64,000 nucleotides of DNA from positions 124,001 to 188,000 of the forward strand of contig NZ_PVTX01000003.1 of the NCBI RefSeq assembly GCF_003003075.1. Direction: 5' to 3'. Both the position numbers and the translations under genes were made by a program. Shown here in pieces: positions 1 through 11,676 of this stretch (positions are counted from its first letter, which is position 1; every line of letters starts with the position of its first letter). The notes below the pieces were generated by a model. That model had not been told where the DNA came from. It searched no databases and saw nothing but the letters and a program-made list of their open reading frames with translations. This DNA comes from Isoptericola halotolerans (GTDB lineage Bacteria; Actinomycetota; Actinomycetes; Actinomycetales; Cellulomonadaceae).

Positions 1-1486
<1,486 letters not shown>

Positions 1487-1596
1487 CCGTGACGGGGCGC
1501 TGCCCCGCTTCCCTTCGTCCGGGCGGTGGTTCGATAGGCGAAACTACACGGCCGTCCTGAGAGTTCCCGGTGTGTTCGCGCAGGGCTCAGCGCACG

Positions 1597-2148
1597 TCAG
1601 GCGTAGACGTGCGGTGCGAGCGTCCCGATGAACGGCAGGTTGCGGTACTTCTCGGCGTAGTCGAGGCCGTAGCCGACCACGAACTCGTTGGGGATGTCGA
1701 AGCCGACGTACTTCACGTCGACCTCCACCTTCGCGGCGTCCGGCTTGCGGAGCATCGTCGCGATCTCGACCGACTCCGGGCCGCGGGAGCGCAGGTTCTG
1801 CACCAGCCAGGACAGGGTGAGACCCGAGTCGATGATGTCCTCGGCGATCAGGACGTTGCGCCCCGACAGGTCGGTGTCGAGGTCCTTGAGGATCCGCACC
1901 ACCCCGGACGACTTGGTCCCGGAGCCGTAGGAGGACACGGCCATCCAGTCCATCGAGACCGGGTGGTGGAGGCGGCGCGAGAGGTCGGCCATGACCATGA
2001 CCGCACCCTTGAGCACCCCGACCAGCAGCAGGTCCTTGCCCGCGTAGTCCGCGTCGATCTGGGCGGCCATCTCGTCCAGCCGGCTGCCCAGCTGTTCCTC
2101 GGTGAGCAGGATGTCGGCGAGGTCGCCGGCGACGTCCGACTGGTCCAC
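1597..2148 (-). CDS. hpt: hypoxanthine phosphoribosyltransferase
   Basis: Purine salvage enzyme that transfers phosphoribose from PRPP to hypoxanthine or guanine in the cytoplasm. The 183-residue length is normal for the family. The PRPP-binding signature [13 protein letters not shown] is present, as is an early [13 protein letters not shown] segment typical of the fold. The start is a GTG at 2148, three bases after the tilS stop codon, so the two genes are almost certainly cotranscribed and translationally coupled. The C-terminus ends LAPHVYA. A 110-base gap separates it from ftsH, enough for a separate ftsH promoter. Confidence 0.95.
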   Translation of the reverse strand: MDQSDVAGDLADILLTEEQLGSRLDEMAAQIDADYAGKDLLLVGVLKGAVMVMADLSRRLHHPVSMDWMAVSSYGSGTKSSGVVRILKDLDTDLSGRNVLIAEDIIDSGLTLSWLVQNLRSRGPESVEIATMLRKPDAAKVEVDVKYVGFDIPNEFVVGYGLDYAEKYRNLPFIGTLAPHVYA

Positions 2149-2151
2149 GGG

Positions 2152-3267
2152 CTACTCCTCATGGTGCGGGATGGGTTCCGCGCCGGGAACCGTGCCCGAG
2201 CGCAGGACCAGCCTGCCACACGCGCGCGTGGCCCGTGCGCCACCGGGCAGGTGCACCTCGCCCTGACCGCGCCACCGCACCACCAGGGCGTCGAGCGCCG
2301 TGACGTGCCGCGACGTCGTCGTCCCCGCAGGACAGCCTGCGGCCAGGGCCGCGGCACGCAGCGCCCGACGGCGCAGCGCGGCGGGTGCCTCGGCGAGCGG
2401 TGTGACGTCGAGCACGACGGCGTCGCCGGCGTCCGTCGGGCCCGTCCCCCCGGTCCCGGCGGGAGGACCGCCGGGAGGACCGGGCGGGACGCGCGCCGTG
2501 GCCAGCAGGTCCGCGGCGAGCGCGTCGAGCAGGTCCGCGTCGTCGCGGAGCTGGTCCGCGCTGCGCCCGAGCGCTGCCACCGCGCCGGGGCCGAGCACCT
2601 CCTCGAGCGCCGGCAGCAGCCGTCCGCGCACGCGCGAGCGAAGCGGTGCCCCGGCCGCGGACACGTCGTTCGTCGGGTCCTGCCACGGCTCGAGGCCGAC
2701 GACGGCGCACACCTGCTCCGTCTGGGCGCGCCGCAGCCCGAGGAACGGCCGGCGGTAGGGACCGCGACGTCGCGGCATCCCCGCCAGCGAGCGTGTCCCG
2801 CTCCCCCGGGCGAGGCCGAGCAGCACCTGCTCCGCCTGGTCGTCCAGCGTGTGGCCCAGCAGGACCGCGGCCGCGCCCGTGGCGGCGACCACGTCGTCGA
2901 ACGCCGCGTAGCGGGCGTCGCGCGCCGCGGACTCCGGGCCGCCGACCACCGGGTCCACCTCGACGCGACGCACCACCACCGGGTCGAGGCCCAGCTCGCG
3001 GCACTGCTGCGCGGCCCGCCGGGCCACGCCGTCGGAGCCGGGCTGCAGGGCGTGGTCGACGACGACGGCGCCCGCCCGCACCGCGTGCCCCGGGGAGCGC
3101 ACCGAGCGGCCGACCCGTCGCGACTCCGTGGCGAGCGTGGCCGCGAGCGCCGACGAGTCCGGGCCGCCCGAGCAGGCCACGAGCACCAGGGCGTCGGGCG
3201 GGAGGTCGGCGAGCTCGGCGCGCACCGCGGCGCGGGCGGCGGCGAGGGCGGGGTCGACGCGGGCCAC
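2152..3267 (-). CDS. tilS: tRNA(Ile)-lysidine synthase
   Basis: Modifies the wobble C of the CAU-anticodon tRNA(Ile) to lysidine using ATP and lysine, so the tRNA reads AUA. The PP-loop ATPase motif SGGPDS lies at residues 33-38, followed by an N-type ATP pyrophosphatase domain ([12 protein letters not shown]) and a degenerate C-terminal region rich in Ala and Pro. I place the start at GTG 3267 (VARVDPAL), directly after the end of the upstream metalloprotease gene, giving 371 residues. The frame stays open upstream, but a longer start would overlap the neighbour and add Arg-rich sequence not typical of TilS. Its stop nearly abuts the hpt start. Confidence 0.93.
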   Translation of the reverse strand: MARVDPALAAARAAVRAELADLPPDALVLVACSGGPDSSALAATLATESRRVGRSVRSPGHAVRAGAVVVDHALQPGSDGVARRAAQQCRELGLDPVVVRRVEVDPVVGGPESAARDARYAAFDDVVAATGAAAVLLGHTLDDQAEQVLLGLARGSGTRSLAGMPRRRGPYRRPFLGLRRAQTEQVCAVVGLEPWQDPTNDVSAAGAPLRSRVRGRLLPALEEVLGPGAVAALGRSADQLRDDADLLDALAADLLATARVPPGPPGGPPAGTGGTGPTDAGDAVVLDVTPLAEAPAALRRRALRAAALAAGCPAGTTTSRHVTALDALVVRWRGQGEVHLPGGARATRACGRLVLRSGTVPGAEPIPHHEE

Positions 3268-3272
3268 GCGTC

Positions 3273-4403
3273 TCAGCCGTGGACGCGGCGCACCCAGGCC
3301 CGCGCGTCGTGGATCTCCCGCGCGGACGGCAGATGCTCGGGGGCGGCCCACACGGCGTTCAGCGCGTCACGGCCGGCGCGCTCCTCCACGGCGCGCACGA
3401 ACCGGGCGCCGTCGCGGTACTGCGCCAGCTTGGCGTCCATGCCGAGGACCCGCCGCAGCACCGCGTCGAACCGGGGTGCGCCCTCGCCGTCGCGCCGCTT
3501 CTCGAACCGGGACCGGATGGTGCGGACGCTCGGCACCACGCGCCGGCCGACGGCGTCCATCATCACGTCGGCGTGCCCCTCCAGGAGCGCCATGACGGCG
3601 GTGATCTCGGCGAGCACGCGCTTCTGCTCGGCACCCAGGACCTGGTCGAGCGGTGTGGTGAGCTCGCCGCGGACGGCGTCGAGCACGGTGCGCCCGACCA
3701 GGGCGGCCTTGTCCCGCCAGGGAGCGTGGGCCAGGCCCATCGAGGTGGTGGTGACGTCCTGCAGGAGGGTGCCGAGCCGGCCGGCGAGGTGGTCCGCGAG
3801 CCAGGGCGCGGCGGCGAACTGCAGGGCGTGGGTCTGCTCGTGCAGGCAGACCCAGAGATGGAAGTCGCGGCGGTCCAGGCGCAGCGCCTGCTCCGCGGCG
3901 AGCACGTTGGGCGCCACCAGCAGCAGCGCGGGCCGACCCTCGCCGTAGGGGTCGAACTGGCCGAGCACCTTCGACGAGAGGAGCGCGAGGAGCCCGCCGA
4001 CCTCGGCCGCTCCGGCCAGCCGGGCGGCCCCGGACCCTGCCGACGACGCGTCCTTGCCGAGGACGGCGAGCGCCGGCGCGGTCATCGCCGCCATCGAGCG
4101 GGTGTTGGCCAGCGCCCAGGTGGCGCGGTCGACGACGCGGACGTCGCCGAGGTCGGGTCGCGGCACGCGGACGCGGCGCAGCCGGCCGTCCGGGTGGTGG
4201 TCCCGCTCGACGTCGGCCCCCGTCGCGGGACGCATCCGCGTCACCCGCAGGACGTGCGGGACGGCGTCGTGGGCGGCCGTGCGCAGCGACCCGACCAGGT
4301 CGTCGAGCTCGCCGCGCGTGGCGACGGGTCCCGGCCGCGCGACGCGACGGGCGATCTGTGCGGCCGTCGACCAGTCGACGAGGGCGGTGCTCGGTGCGGT
4401 CAC
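3273..4403 (-). CDS. zinc-dependent metalloprotease, DUF2342 (zincin_2) family
   Basis: A 376-residue member of an actinobacterial family annotated as zinc-dependent metalloprotease or coenzyme F420 biosynthesis-associated protein; its substrate is unknown. The HExxH zinc motif is seen as HEQTHALQF in a helical context, and the C-terminal half contains [11 protein letters not shown], which probably supplies the third zinc ligand. No signal peptide is visible. The start is GTG 4403. It has no Shine-Dalgarno sequence but has TACCGT at 4415-4410, six bases before the GTG, which suggests a leaderless transcript. It lies between dacB and tilS, all in one direction. The F420 link is a family annotation; the window's cofD/cofC genes are 18 kb away. 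Confidence 0.85.
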   Translation of the reverse strand: MTAPSTALVDWSTAAQIARRVARPGPVATRGELDDLVGSLRTAAHDAVPHVLRVTRMRPATGADVERDHHPDGRLRRVRVPRPDLGDVRVVDRATWALANTRSMAAMTAPALAVLGKDASSAGSGAARLAGAAEVGGLLALLSSKVLGQFDPYGEGRPALLLVAPNVLAAEQALRLDRRDFHLWVCLHEQTHALQFAAAPWLADHLAGRLGTLLQDVTTTSMGLAHAPWRDKAALVGRTVLDAVRGELTTPLDQVLGAEQKRVLAEITAVMALLEGHADVMMDAVGRRVVPSVRTIRSRFEKRRDGEGAPRFDAVLRRVLGMDAKLAQYRDGARFVRAVEERAGRDALNAVWAAPEHLPSAREIHDARAWVRRVHG

Positions 4404-4425
4404 GGGTCCACGGTAACCGCGGCGG

Positions 4426-5832
4426 CTACGAGCAGCCGCAGGCCGCGAGGTCTCCCACGAAGTCGTCGAAGAGCAGGTTGGCGCCCACCGAGCCGCCCTC
4501 GGGGATGCGGTCGGCGATCAGCGCGAAGACGAGCAGCCGGTCGTCGTCCGTGACCACGGTGCCGGCGAGCGCCCGGACGTCGGGCAGGCTCCCCGTCTTC
4601 GCCTCCGTGTAGCCGCGGCCGGGGTTGTCACCACCGAACCGGTCGGCGAGCGTGCCCTCGAGGCCGGCCACGGGCAGGCCGGTCACGGCTGCGCGCAGCT
4701 CGGGCTGCGCCGCGGCCACGAGGAGGCTGTCGACGAGCTGCTGCGCGCTCATGCGCGAGCCCGTGCCGAGCCCGGACAGGTCGGTGAGCACGGCGCCCGA
4801 CAGGTCCACGCCCTGGTCCTCGACGGTGGCGAGCACCTCGCTGACGGCCGCGTCCGCCGAGCCGGGCAGGCCGGCGTCGATCGCGACGAGCCGTCCCACC
4901 ACTTCCGTGAGGGTGTTGTCGGACTCCTCGAGCAGGTAGCCGACGAGGTCGCCGAGCGGTGCGGACTCCACCCGGCCGACCTCCACCGCCGACGACGGCG
5001 CCGCCTGCCGCACGATCTCCCCGGACACCTCGATGCCGCGGTCGGCCAGCGCGTCGGCGAACGTGCGGGCGGCGGCGAGCGCCGGGTCCTCCTCGCGGCG
5101 GGCGTACTTGTCGTCGGTGAGCCGGGCGGCGTCGACGGCGAGCGCGGCCACGGGGGCGACGTAGCCGTCGGCCGCGTCGCTGGCCCGGACCGTGGGGGCG
5201 ATCGCGGGCCCGGTGAAGAGGGTGTCGTCGACGGCGAGCGTCACGGAGTCCGTACCGGTCAGGCGGATCTTCGCCGCCACCTGGTCAGCGAGGTCGCCCA
5301 GGCCGGCGTGGCCGTTGACCGCCGCGGGATCTCCCTCGCCCGCCGCGAGCAGCATGTCGCCACCGCCGACGAGCACCAGCCGGTCGTCGCTGTGCAGCAT
5401 CGCCCGCGTGACGAGCCGGGTGTCGCCGCCGGGCCCGGCGTAGGCCGCCACGGCGGTGAGGATCTTCTGGGTGGACGCCGGGATCATCAGCCGGTCCGGG
5501 GCGGACTGTCCCAGCGTCGTCCCCGTGGCGCCGTCGGCGACCAGCACCCCGACCCGCTTGCCGAGCCGGTTGTCGCCCGCCAGGTCGTCGACCAGGTCGT
5601 CGACGGCGGCGGCGTCCGGCACGGGGGCGTCCTGCGACACGGCGGGGAGCACGGCGGAGGGGCTCGGGCCGGTGGTCGCGCCGGGGGCGTCGGGGAACGG
5701 CGCGGGGGGCTCGGGGGCCGGTTCGAGGGTGACCATGCCGGGCACGACGTCGTACGCGTCGGCCACCAGGTAGCCGCCGAAGAGGGCCACGACCGTCGTG
5801 ACGGTGGCGCCGATGCTCAGCCGCCACCCCAT
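4426..5832 (-). CDS. dacB: D-alanyl-D-alanine carboxypeptidase/endopeptidase, PBP4 (DacB) family
   Basis: Penicillin-binding protein of the S13 family that trims or cleaves peptidoglycan peptides outside the membrane. The start at ATG 5832 is chosen because GGGGAGGA precedes it at good spacing; this gives 468 residues with an N-terminal membrane anchor (about residues 6-24) and a Pro/Ala-rich spacer. The three active-site motifs are visible: SxxK as STQK at residues 120-123, SxN as SDN in EESDNTL, and KTG in [11 protein letters not shown] large inserted domain between SxxK and SxN is typical of PBP4. It ends in CGCS. It is divergent from ppa with 155 bases between start codons. Confidence 0.93.
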   Translation of the reverse strand: MGWRLSIGATVTTVVALFGGYLVADAYDVVPGMVTLEPAPEPPAPFPDAPGATTGPSPSAVLPAVSQDAPVPDAAAVDDLVDDLAGDNRLGKRVGVLVADGATGTTLGQSAPDRLMIPASTQKILTAVAAYAGPGGDTRLVTRAMLHSDDRLVLVGGGDMLLAAGEGDPAAVNGHAGLGDLADQVAAKIRLTGTDSVTLAVDDTLFTGPAIAPTVRASDAADGYVAPVAALAVDAARLTDDKYARREEDPALAAARTFADALADRGIEVSGEIVRQAAPSSAVEVGRVESAPLGDLVGYLLEESDNTLTEVVGRLVAIDAGLPGSADAAVSEVLATVEDQGVDLSGAVLTDLSGLGTGSRMSAQQLVDSLLVAAAQPELRAAVTGLPVAGLEGTLADRFGGDNPGRGYTEAKTGSLPDVRALAGTVVTDDDRLLVFALIADRIPEGGSVGANLLFDDFVGDLAACGCS

Positions 5833-5987
5833 GCGGTCCTCCCCGTTCTCGTGAACCTGGTCACAAGCAGGCTCCGTCCCCCGCATTCTCGCACGTTCTC
5901 GCGCGCGAGCAGCACCGCGCCACGGCGTCCGGACGGCGTCTGCGTGGCACACTGGGGCTGCGCGCACGCCCCGAGACTGGAGGAACA

Positions 5988-6482
5988 GTGGAGTTCGACG
6001 TCACGATCGAGATCCCGAAGGGTCAGCGGAACAAGTACGAGGTCGATCACGAGTCGGGCCGGATCCGGCTCGACCGGATGCTGTTCACCTCGACCCGCTA
6101 CCCGGACGACTACGGGTTCATCGAGGGCACCCTCGGCGAGGACGGCGACCCGCTCGACGCACTCGTCCTGCTGGAGGAGCCCACGTTCCCCGGCTGCCTC
6201 ATCAAGTGCCGCGCGCTGGGCATGTTCCGGATGCGCGACGAGGCGGGCGGCGACGACAAGGTCCTGTGCGTGCCGCTCGGTGACCAGCGCGCCGCGTGGC
6301 GCCAGGACATCGACGACGTCTCGGACTTCCACCGCCTGGAGATCCAGCACTTCTTCGAGGTCTACAAGGACCTGGAGCCGGGCAAGTCGGTCGAGGGTGC
6401 GCACTGGGTCGGCCGCGAGGAGGCCGAGGCGGAGATCGAGCGCTCCTTCCAGCGGGCGAAGGACTCCGGCTACAGCCACTGA
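5988..6482 (+). CDS. ppa: inorganic pyrophosphatase (family I)
   Basis: Hydrolyses pyrophosphate released by biosynthetic reactions; soluble and cytoplasmic. The 164-residue length is standard. The metal-binding signature is seen in [11 protein letters not shown], preceded by [12 protein letters not shown] and followed by the C-terminal helix with HWVGREEAE. Translation starts at GTG 5988 with GGAGGA just upstream, so this gene has a conventional ribosome binding site, unlike several neighbours. A strong stem-loop follows 10 bases after the stop. Divergent dacB and ppa is a common arrangement in this group of bacteria. Confidence 0.97.
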   Translation: MEFDVTIEIPKGQRNKYEVDHESGRIRLDRMLFTSTRYPDDYGFIEGTLGEDGDPLDALVLLEEPTFPGCLIKCRALGMFRMRDEAGGDDKVLCVPLGDQRAAWRQDIDDVSDFHRLEIQHFFEVYKDLEPGKSVEGAHWVGREEAEAEIERSFQRAKDSGYSH

Positions 6483-6492
6483 CGCGTCGCAC

Positions 6493-6530
6493 CGGCGGCC
6501 CCCTCCCCTCGACGGGCGAGGGGGCCGCCG
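6493..6530 (+). terminator. intrinsic terminator-like hairpin after ppa
   Basis: A perfect 13-bp stem (CGGCGGCCCCCTC at 6493-6505 with its complement at 6518-6530) encloses a 12-base loop that can itself pair partly. There is no long T-run after it, as is usual in high-GC actinobacteria. It sits 10 bases past the ppa stop codon. Confidence 0.75.
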
Positions 6531-6590
6531 TCGTCTCACGCTGTGGATCACCCCTTCCACTCAGCGAGACCACGCTCGTACGGTCACGTC

Positions 6591-7922
6591 ATGACAGACG
6601 CACCCCGCTGGTCCTTCACCACCCGCCAGATCCACGCCGGCCAGGCGCCCGACCCGACGACGGGTGCCCGGGCGCTGCCGATCTTCCAGACCACGTCCTA
6701 CGTGTTCCCCGACGCCGAGACCGCCGCCAAGCGGTTCGCGCTCGCGGAGCTGGGGCCTATCTACACGCGGATCAACAACCCGACCCAGGAGGTCGTGGAG
6801 AACCGCATCGCGGACCTCGAGGGCGGCGTCGGCGCCCTGCTGCTCGCCTCCGGCCAGGCGGCCGAGACGTTCGCGATCCTCAACGTCGCCGAGGCCGGCG
6901 ACCACGTCGTCGCCTCCTCGAGCCTGTACGGCGGCACGTACAACCTGCTCAAGCACACCTTGCCGCGGCTCGGCATCGAGACCACGTTCGTCGACGACGC
7001 GCACGACGCCGACGCCTGGCGCGCCGCCGTCCGGCCGAACACCAAGGCGTTCTTCGCCGAGACCATCCCCAACCCGCGCGGGGACTTCCTCGACATCGCG
7101 CTGGTGGCGGACGCCGCGCACGCCGCCGAGGTGCCGCTCATCGTCGACAACACGGTGGCGACGCCGTACCTCGTGCGGCCGATCGAGCACGGCGCGGACG
7201 TCGTCGTGCACTCGGCCACGAAGTACCTCGGCGGGCACGGCACGTCCGTGGCCGGCGTGATCGTCGACTCGGGGAACTTCGACTACGCCCGGTACCCCGA
7301 GCGGTTCGCGGGCTTCAACACCCCCGACCCCTCGTACAACGGCGTGGTCTACGCCCGGGACCTGGGCGTCGACGGGATCCTCGGCGCCAACCTGGCGTAC
7401 GTCCTCAAGGCGCGCGTGCAGCTCCTGCGCGACCTCGGCGCAGCGGTCTCCCCCTTCAACGCGTTCCAGATCTCCCAGGGCATCGAGACGCTCTCCCTGC
7501 GCGTCGAGCGGCACGTGGCCAACGCCCAGCGGGTCGCCGAGTGGCTCGAGGCGCGCGACGACGTCCGCACCGTCCACTACGCGGGCCTGGCGTCCAGCCC
7601 GTGGCACGCCACCCAGCAGCGCTACGCCCCGCGGGGTGCCGGCGCGGTGGTGGCGTTCGAGCTCGACGGCGGGGCGGAGGCCGGCCAGGCGTTCGTCTCG
7701 GCGCTCGAGCTGCACTCGAACGTGGCGAACATCGGTGACGTCCGCTCCCTGGTGATCCACCCGGCGTCCACGACCCACAGCCAGCTCACCCCGGCCGAGC
7801 AGGCCAAGTCCGGCGTCACACCGGGCCTGGTGCGCCTCGCCGTCGGCATCGAGGACGTCGACGACATCCTCGCCGACCTCGAGCTGGGCTTCACCGCCGC
7901 GAAGGCGGCGCTCGGACGCTGA
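6591..7922 (+). CDS. metY: O-acetylhomoserine aminocarboxypropyltransferase (sulfhydrylase)
   Basis: PLP enzyme that converts O-acetylhomoserine and sulfide to homocysteine, the direct-sulfhydrylation route to methionine. It is 443 residues long. The PLP lysine lies in [11 protein letters not shown] (about residue 211), and the family signatures TTSYVFPD and YTRINNPTQ are near the N-terminus. An in-frame GTG upstream exists, but the start at ATG 6591 is preferred because TACGGT lies at 6579-6584, exactly six bases before it, indicating a leaderless transcript. The partner gene metX is 10 kb downstream. A 13-bp stem-loop follows. Confidence 0.94.
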   Translation: MTDAPRWSFTTRQIHAGQAPDPTTGARALPIFQTTSYVFPDAETAAKRFALAELGPIYTRINNPTQEVVENRIADLEGGVGALLLASGQAAETFAILNVAEAGDHVVASSSLYGGTYNLLKHTLPRLGIETTFVDDAHDADAWRAAVRPNTKAFFAETIPNPRGDFLDIALVADAAHAAEVPLIVDNTVATPYLVRPIEHGADVVVHSATKYLGGHGTSVAGVIVDSGNFDYARYPERFAGFNTPDPSYNGVVYARDLGVDGILGANLAYVLKARVQLLRDLGAAVSPFNAFQISQGIETLSLRVERHVANAQRVAEWLEARDDVRTVHYAGLASSPWHATQQRYAPRGAGAVVAFELDGGAEAGQAFVSALELHSNVANIGDVRSLVIHPASTTHSQLTPAEQAKSGVTPGLVRLAVGIEDVDDILADLELGFTAAKAALGR

Positions 7923-7928
7923 CGTCGT

Positions 7929-7967
7929 CGCGCGACGCCGTCTCACGATGTCCGACGGCGTCGCGCG
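7929..7967 (+). terminator. terminator-like hairpin after metY
   Basis: A 13-bp stem, CGCGCGACGCCGT at 7929-7941 pairing with 7955-7967, around a 13-base loop. It starts seven bases after the metY stop codon and precedes the TACGGT promoter element of the next gene. Confidence 0.6.
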
Positions 7968-7993
7968 CGCCGCGCGCGCCGTACGGTGGTCGC

Positions 7994-9055
7994 ATGCTCG
8001 CCACGATGATCCATGCCGCCCGTGACGTCCGCGCCGAGGAGCGCCCCGACCCGGTGCTGCTGACGCCGCACGACGCCGTCCTGCGGGTGGTGGCCGCGTG
8101 CGTGTGCGGCTCCGACCTGTGGCCCTACCGCGGCGTGACCCCCACCAAGGAACCGCACCCCATCGGTCACGAGCTGATCGGCGTGGTCGAGGAGGTGGGC
8201 GCCGAGGTGACCTCGGCCGAGCCCGGCGACGTCGTTGTCGTGCCGTTCTCGCTGAGCTGCGGTCGGTGCCAGTCCTGCCGGGCCGGGTACCCCTCGGCGT
8301 GCGACCGGGTGACCGGCTTCGGCTCGACCGACCGCGAGGGGCACCCCGTCGACGGCGCCCAGAGCGAGCGGGTCCGCATCCCGCTGGCGCAGCACTCGCT
8401 GTTCCCGGTGGGCCGCCCCCTGGCGGACCTGGAGGCCGCCGGCCTGGTGCCGCACCTGCTGACGCTGTCGGACGTGATGTCCACCGGACACCACGCCGCC
8501 GTGTCGGCCGGGGTCGGTCCGGGCGACACCGTGGCCGTGGTGGGCGACGGCGCCGTCGGGCTGTGCGGCGTCATCGCCGCGCGCCGCCTCGGGGCGGAAC
8601 GCGTCGTGGCGTTCTCGCGGCACCCGGACCGGGCCGCCCTGGCGCGCGAGCTGGGCGCCACCGACGTCGTCGCCGAACGCGGCGAGGAGGGCGTCGCCGC
8701 GCTGCGCGAGCTGCTCGGCGGCGACCTGGCCGACGCCGCGCTCGAGTGCGTCGGCACCGAGGAGTCCATGGCGCAGGCGCTCGGGTCGGTCCGTGGCGGC
8801 GGCCGTGTCGGGTTCGTCGGCGTGCCGCACGGCGGCTCGCAGGTGCCGATCGGGCAGCTCTTCCGCCGCAACATCACCGTGGGCGGCGGGATGGCGCCCG
8901 CCCGTGCCCACATGGCGGAGCTGCTTCCCGACGTGCTGTCGGGTGCGATCCGGCCGGGGAAGGTGTTCGACGCCGAGATGCCCCTGGCCGACGTCGCGCA
9001 GGCCTACGCCGCGATGGACGAGCGCCGGGCGACCAAGGTGCTGCTGCGCCCCTGA
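7994..9055 (+). CDS. zinc-dependent alcohol dehydrogenase (MDR family)
   Basis: NAD(P)-dependent medium-chain dehydrogenase; the substrate cannot be read from the sequence. The catalytic zinc site is VCGSD (Cys38) with GHE in PIGHELIG. The structural zinc lobe shows four cysteines in CGRCQSCRAGYPSAC, and the nucleotide-binding fold carries GDGAVG near the middle. It is 353 residues long, typical of the family. TACGGT at 7982-7987 lies exactly six bases before ATG 7994, indicating a leaderless start; no ribosome binding site is seen. The gene stands alone between metY and the convergent GPP34-like gene. Confidence 0.92.
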   Translation: MLATMIHAARDVRAEERPDPVLLTPHDAVLRVVAACVCGSDLWPYRGVTPTKEPHPIGHELIGVVEEVGAEVTSAEPGDVVVVPFSLSCGRCQSCRAGYPSACDRVTGFGSTDREGHPVDGAQSERVRIPLAQHSLFPVGRPLADLEAAGLVPHLLTLSDVMSTGHHAAVSAGVGPGDTVAVVGDGAVGLCGVIAARRLGAERVVAFSRHPDRAALARELGATDVVAERGEEGVAALRELLGGDLADAALECVGTEESMAQALGSVRGGGRVGFVGVPHGGSQVPIGQLFRRNITVGGGMAPARAHMAELLPDVLSGAIRPGKVFDAEMPLADVAQAYAAMDERRATKVLLRP

Positions 9056-9075
9056 GACCCGGGTGCAGGGCGGGC

Positions 9076-9771
9076 TCAGCCCCGCGGGACGAGGGTCAGG
9101 GCGTAGGTCGTGCTGTTGACGATCGTGGCGGTGACCGTGCGCGCCACCGCCGCGCCGGCGGCCTGGGCGCCCCAGGTGCCGCGCTCGAGCTCGTGCGCAC
9201 GCTTGATGACCGGCGTCGTCCACGGGATCTCCCGGTGGAGCTGGGGAAGCGTGCCGCTGCCCGCCAGCAGGCCCCCGAGCGCCGCCACCCGTGGCGTCGG
9301 TTCCGCGCCGTCGACGAGCACCGCACGGACGCTCTCGACGAGCTCCGCCCGGCGGGGCGTCCCGCCGTCCACGAGCGCGGTCGACCGGAAGAGGCCGAGC
9401 ACCGTGCGGGACTCCTGGCGGATGTCGCCGCGCGCGACGACGTTCTCGAGCAGCGGCGCCCGCAGCCCGGGGCCGATGGCGGCGAGCACGGTCTGGACCC
9501 CGCGGGGCTTGCCGGCCACGTAGTCCCAGGCCGACCGCAGGACGGGGTCCGACGGCGCCCGGTCCTCGACGGCGCCCACGCGGACGTTCCCACCGGGCGA
9601 GCGCGTGGTGCGCACGTGCTCGCCGAGCGCGAGGTCCGCGAGCACGCCGCCGGCCAGGACGTAGTACAGGGTGTTCTCCCCGGCGATCGTGCCGGACCGT
9701 GGCTGGAAGAGCAGCAGCAGCAGGTCCTCCGCCAGCGTGGGGGCGGCCGGTGGACCGGGGCGCTCGGACAT
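9076..9771 (-). CDS. GPP34 (Golgi phosphoprotein 3-like) family protein
   Basis: A 231-residue protein with the GPP34 fold, recognised from TLAEDLLLLLFQPRSG followed by YYVLAGGVLADLALGE and an all-helical C-terminal region. Eukaryotic GOLPH3 proteins bind phosphatidylinositol 4-phosphate; the actinobacterial versions have no established role. The start at ATG 9771 has GAGAGGA upstream. A longer start at 9798 would overlap the response-regulator gene. It follows the two-component genes in the same direction with 23 bases between them, so it may belong to that operon. Confidence 0.8.
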   Translation of the reverse strand: MSERPGPPAAPTLAEDLLLLLFQPRSGTIAGENTLYYVLAGGVLADLALGEHVRTTRSPGGNVRVGAVEDRAPSDPVLRSAWDYVAGKPRGVQTVLAAIGPGLRAPLLENVVARGDIRQESRTVLGLFRSTALVDGGTPRRAELVESVRAVLVDGAEPTPRVAALGGLLAGSGTLPQLHREIPWTTPVIKRAHELERGTWGAQAAGAAVARTVTATIVNSTTYALTLVPRG

Positions 9772-9794
9772 GTCGTTCCTCTCGTCGGTGCGCG

Positions 9795-10397
9795 TCACAG
9801 CCAGTCGTGCTCACGGGCATAGCGGGCGGCCTCGTGCCGCGTGCGGGTCTGCGTCTTCTGCATGGCGCTGGACAGATAGTTGCGCACCGTTCCTGGTGCC
9901 AGGTACAGCCGGGCGGCGATCTCGGCGACCGAGTAGCCGTCGCGCGTCACCCGGAGCACGTCGAGCTCCCGGTCCGTCAGCGGGACGTCGTCGATGAGGG
10001 CCGCGGCGGAGACGTCCTGGTCGATCCACCGCCCTCCCTCGTGCAGCGCCGCGACGACCCGGGCGATGTGCGCCGGCTCGGCCGACTTGCTCACGAAGCC
10101 CTGCACCCCGAGCCGCAGGGCCTGGCGCAGCACCCCCGGCCGGGCGTGGCGGGTCAGCATGAGGACCACCTGCCCCGGCAGGACACGGCGGATCTCGGCC
10201 ACGGCCTCCAGGCCGTCGACCCCCGGCATCTCGAGGTCGACGACCAGCACGTCGGGCCGGTGCGCGATCGTGGCCTCGACCGCCTCCGCGCCGTCGGCCG
10301 CCTCCGCCAGGACGGTGACGTCACCCTCGAGCGGGAGGAGCGCGGCGAGCGCCCTGCGGATCAGGGCCTCGTCGTCGGCCAGCACCACCGTGGTCAT
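9795..10397 (-). CDS. NarL/DesR-type response regulator
   Basis: Two-component regulator of 200 residues. The receiver domain has the acidic pair DDE near the N-terminus, the phosphoacceptor Asp in VVDLEMPG (about residue 54) and the conserved Lys in GFVSKS. A LuxR-type helix-turn-helix follows: LTDRELDVLRVTRDGYSVAEIA and then APGTVRNYLSSAMQK. ATG 10397 overlaps the kinase stop codon (ATGA), so the pair is translationally coupled. The adjacent divergent ABC transporter is the likely target, and a 15-base inverted repeat in the shared promoter region is a candidate binding site. Confidence 0.93.
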   Translation of the reverse strand: MTTVVLADDEALIRRALAALLPLEGDVTVLAEAADGAEAVEATIAHRPDVLVVDLEMPGVDGLEAVAEIRRVLPGQVVLMLTRHARPGVLRQALRLGVQGFVSKSAEPAHIARVVAALHEGGRWIDQDVSAAALIDDVPLTDRELDVLRVTRDGYSVAEIAARLYLAPGTVRNYLSSAMQKTQTRTRHEAARYAREHDWL

Positions 10398-11608
10398 CGT
10401 GCGTCCTCCTCGGGCTGCAGGTCGGCCCCGGCGGCGCCGGCGGCTCCGGCGGCGCCGGCCGGGAAGGTGGCCGCCGTCCGGAACCGGTCGTCCGCGAGCT
10501 CCGCGGTCAGCGTGCCGCCGTTGTCCGCCACCCGGCTCGCGAGCAGCGCCAGCCCGCGCAGCGTCGGCGGCGGGTGCCCGTCGACCCCGTCGTTGACGAT
10601 CGTGATGCCGTGGTCCGTGACCGCCACGTGCACCAGCGTGGCGCGTGAGTGGCGCAGGACGTTGGTGGTCGTCTCCCGCAGCACCTGCGCCAGCAGGTCG
10701 CCGGGCTGCGCCCGGACGCTCGGCGGGTGGTCGACACGGACGTGGATGCCCGCGGCCTCGAGCAGGTTCCTGGCGTTCTCCAGCTCGGCCGACAGGTTCG
10801 GCCGACGGCGCCCGTAGGCAAGCTCCTTGGCCTGCGCGATCGTGTCGCCGACCAGGTCGTACGTCTCGCGCAGCTCCTGCTCCGCGCGCGCCGTGTCCGC
10901 GCGCAAGAGCTTCTGCGCCAGCGCGATCTTCAGCTTCACCACGTGCAGCGTGTGGCCCTGGATGTCGTGCAGGTCGCTCGCGAACCGGACCCGCTCACGC
11001 ACGACGGCGAGCTCCGCCTCCCGTTCCCGTGCCTCCTCCAGCTCCGTCATCACGTCGTAGAACCCCTTGTTGGGAAGCCGCAGGCAGATCGAGACGACGG
11101 TGAAACCGGTGGGCAGGATCACGAAGGAGATCAGCGCACCCGCCGAGAAGGGCCCGGCAGCGACCAGCCCCCAGGTGCCGACCGCCGCGACGTACAGCCC
11201 GACCCCGACGGCTGCCACGGCCCGGTGGCGCGGAAGCTCCGGGACCACCAGGCACGCCACGACGGCCAGCGCGTAGTAGGCGGCCTGCGTGTCGCCGTCG
11301 ACCACCAGGGCGCCGTACGGCCACACCGCCGCCGAGACGAGCAGGCAGGGCGCCGCCACTCGCGCGAGGTCGCCGGCGGACCACCGCTCGAACGCGACCA
11401 GGGCGGCCAGCAGGCCCGCCGACAGCACCAGCGCCTGGTCCCAGGTCTGCGCCTGCCTCGCCACCAGCAGGACCCCCACGGCGGCGATCACCGGCAGCAG
11501 CGCCGTGAGGTTGACCCGGCGGAACCGCCGACGTGAGGACCGTGACGCCGTCGACGGCTTCCAGAGCCCCGCGGCCGCGCGCTGCGGGGCGGAGGTGCGG
11601 TCATCCAT
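10394..11608 (-). CDS. DesK-type sensor histidine kinase
   Basis: Membrane sensor kinase of 404 residues. The N-terminal half has four to five hydrophobic helices with short loops and no large sensor domain, as in DesK-like and LiaS-like kinases that sense the membrane itself. The HisKA_3 phosphoacceptor site is DLHDIQGHTLHVVKLK, followed by a compact ATPase domain (VLRETTTNVLRHS, GHPPPTLRGLALLASRV). The start is ATG 11608; a longer frame exists but lacks support. The C-terminus carries a short Gly-Ala-Ala repeat encoded by a tandem of GGCGCCGGC-like units. It is cotranscribed with its regulator and divergent from the ABC genes. Confidence 0.92.
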   Translation of the reverse strand: MDDRTSAPQRAAAGLWKPSTASRSSRRRFRRVNLTALLPVIAAVGVLLVARQAQTWDQALVLSAGLLAALVAFERWSAGDLARVAAPCLLVSAAVWPYGALVVDGDTQAAYYALAVVACLVVPELPRHRAVAAVGVGLYVAAVGTWGLVAAGPFSAGALISFVILPTGFTVVSICLRLPNKGFYDVMTELEEAREREAELAVVRERVRFASDLHDIQGHTLHVVKLKIALAQKLLRADTARAEQELRETYDLVGDTIAQAKELAYGRRRPNLSAELENARNLLEAAGIHVRVDHPPSVRAQPGDLLAQVLRETTTNVLRHSRATLVHVAVTDHGITIVNDGVDGHPPPTLRGLALLASRVADNGGTLTAELADDRFRTAATFPAGAAGAAGAAGADLQPEEDAR

Positions 11609-11676
11609 GGTGGGCGGCTCACAGGGCTCGAGGGATCGTGCCCACCAGTATCCGTCCACGGACGAACCTCCTGCTA

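Noticed and set aside
1570-3948. Long open frame of 792 codons on the plus strand opposite hpt, tilS and the metalloprotease
   Set aside because: It is an antisense shadow typical of GC-rich DNA: Arg/His/Gly/Val-rich, no domain, and opposite well-recognised genes.
5833-5967. Upstream extension of dacB by 45 residues
   Set aside because: The open frame continues, but the ATG at 5832 has a strong ribosome binding site (GGGGAGGA) and starts right at the membrane anchor; the extension is Arg-rich and enters the ppa promoter region.
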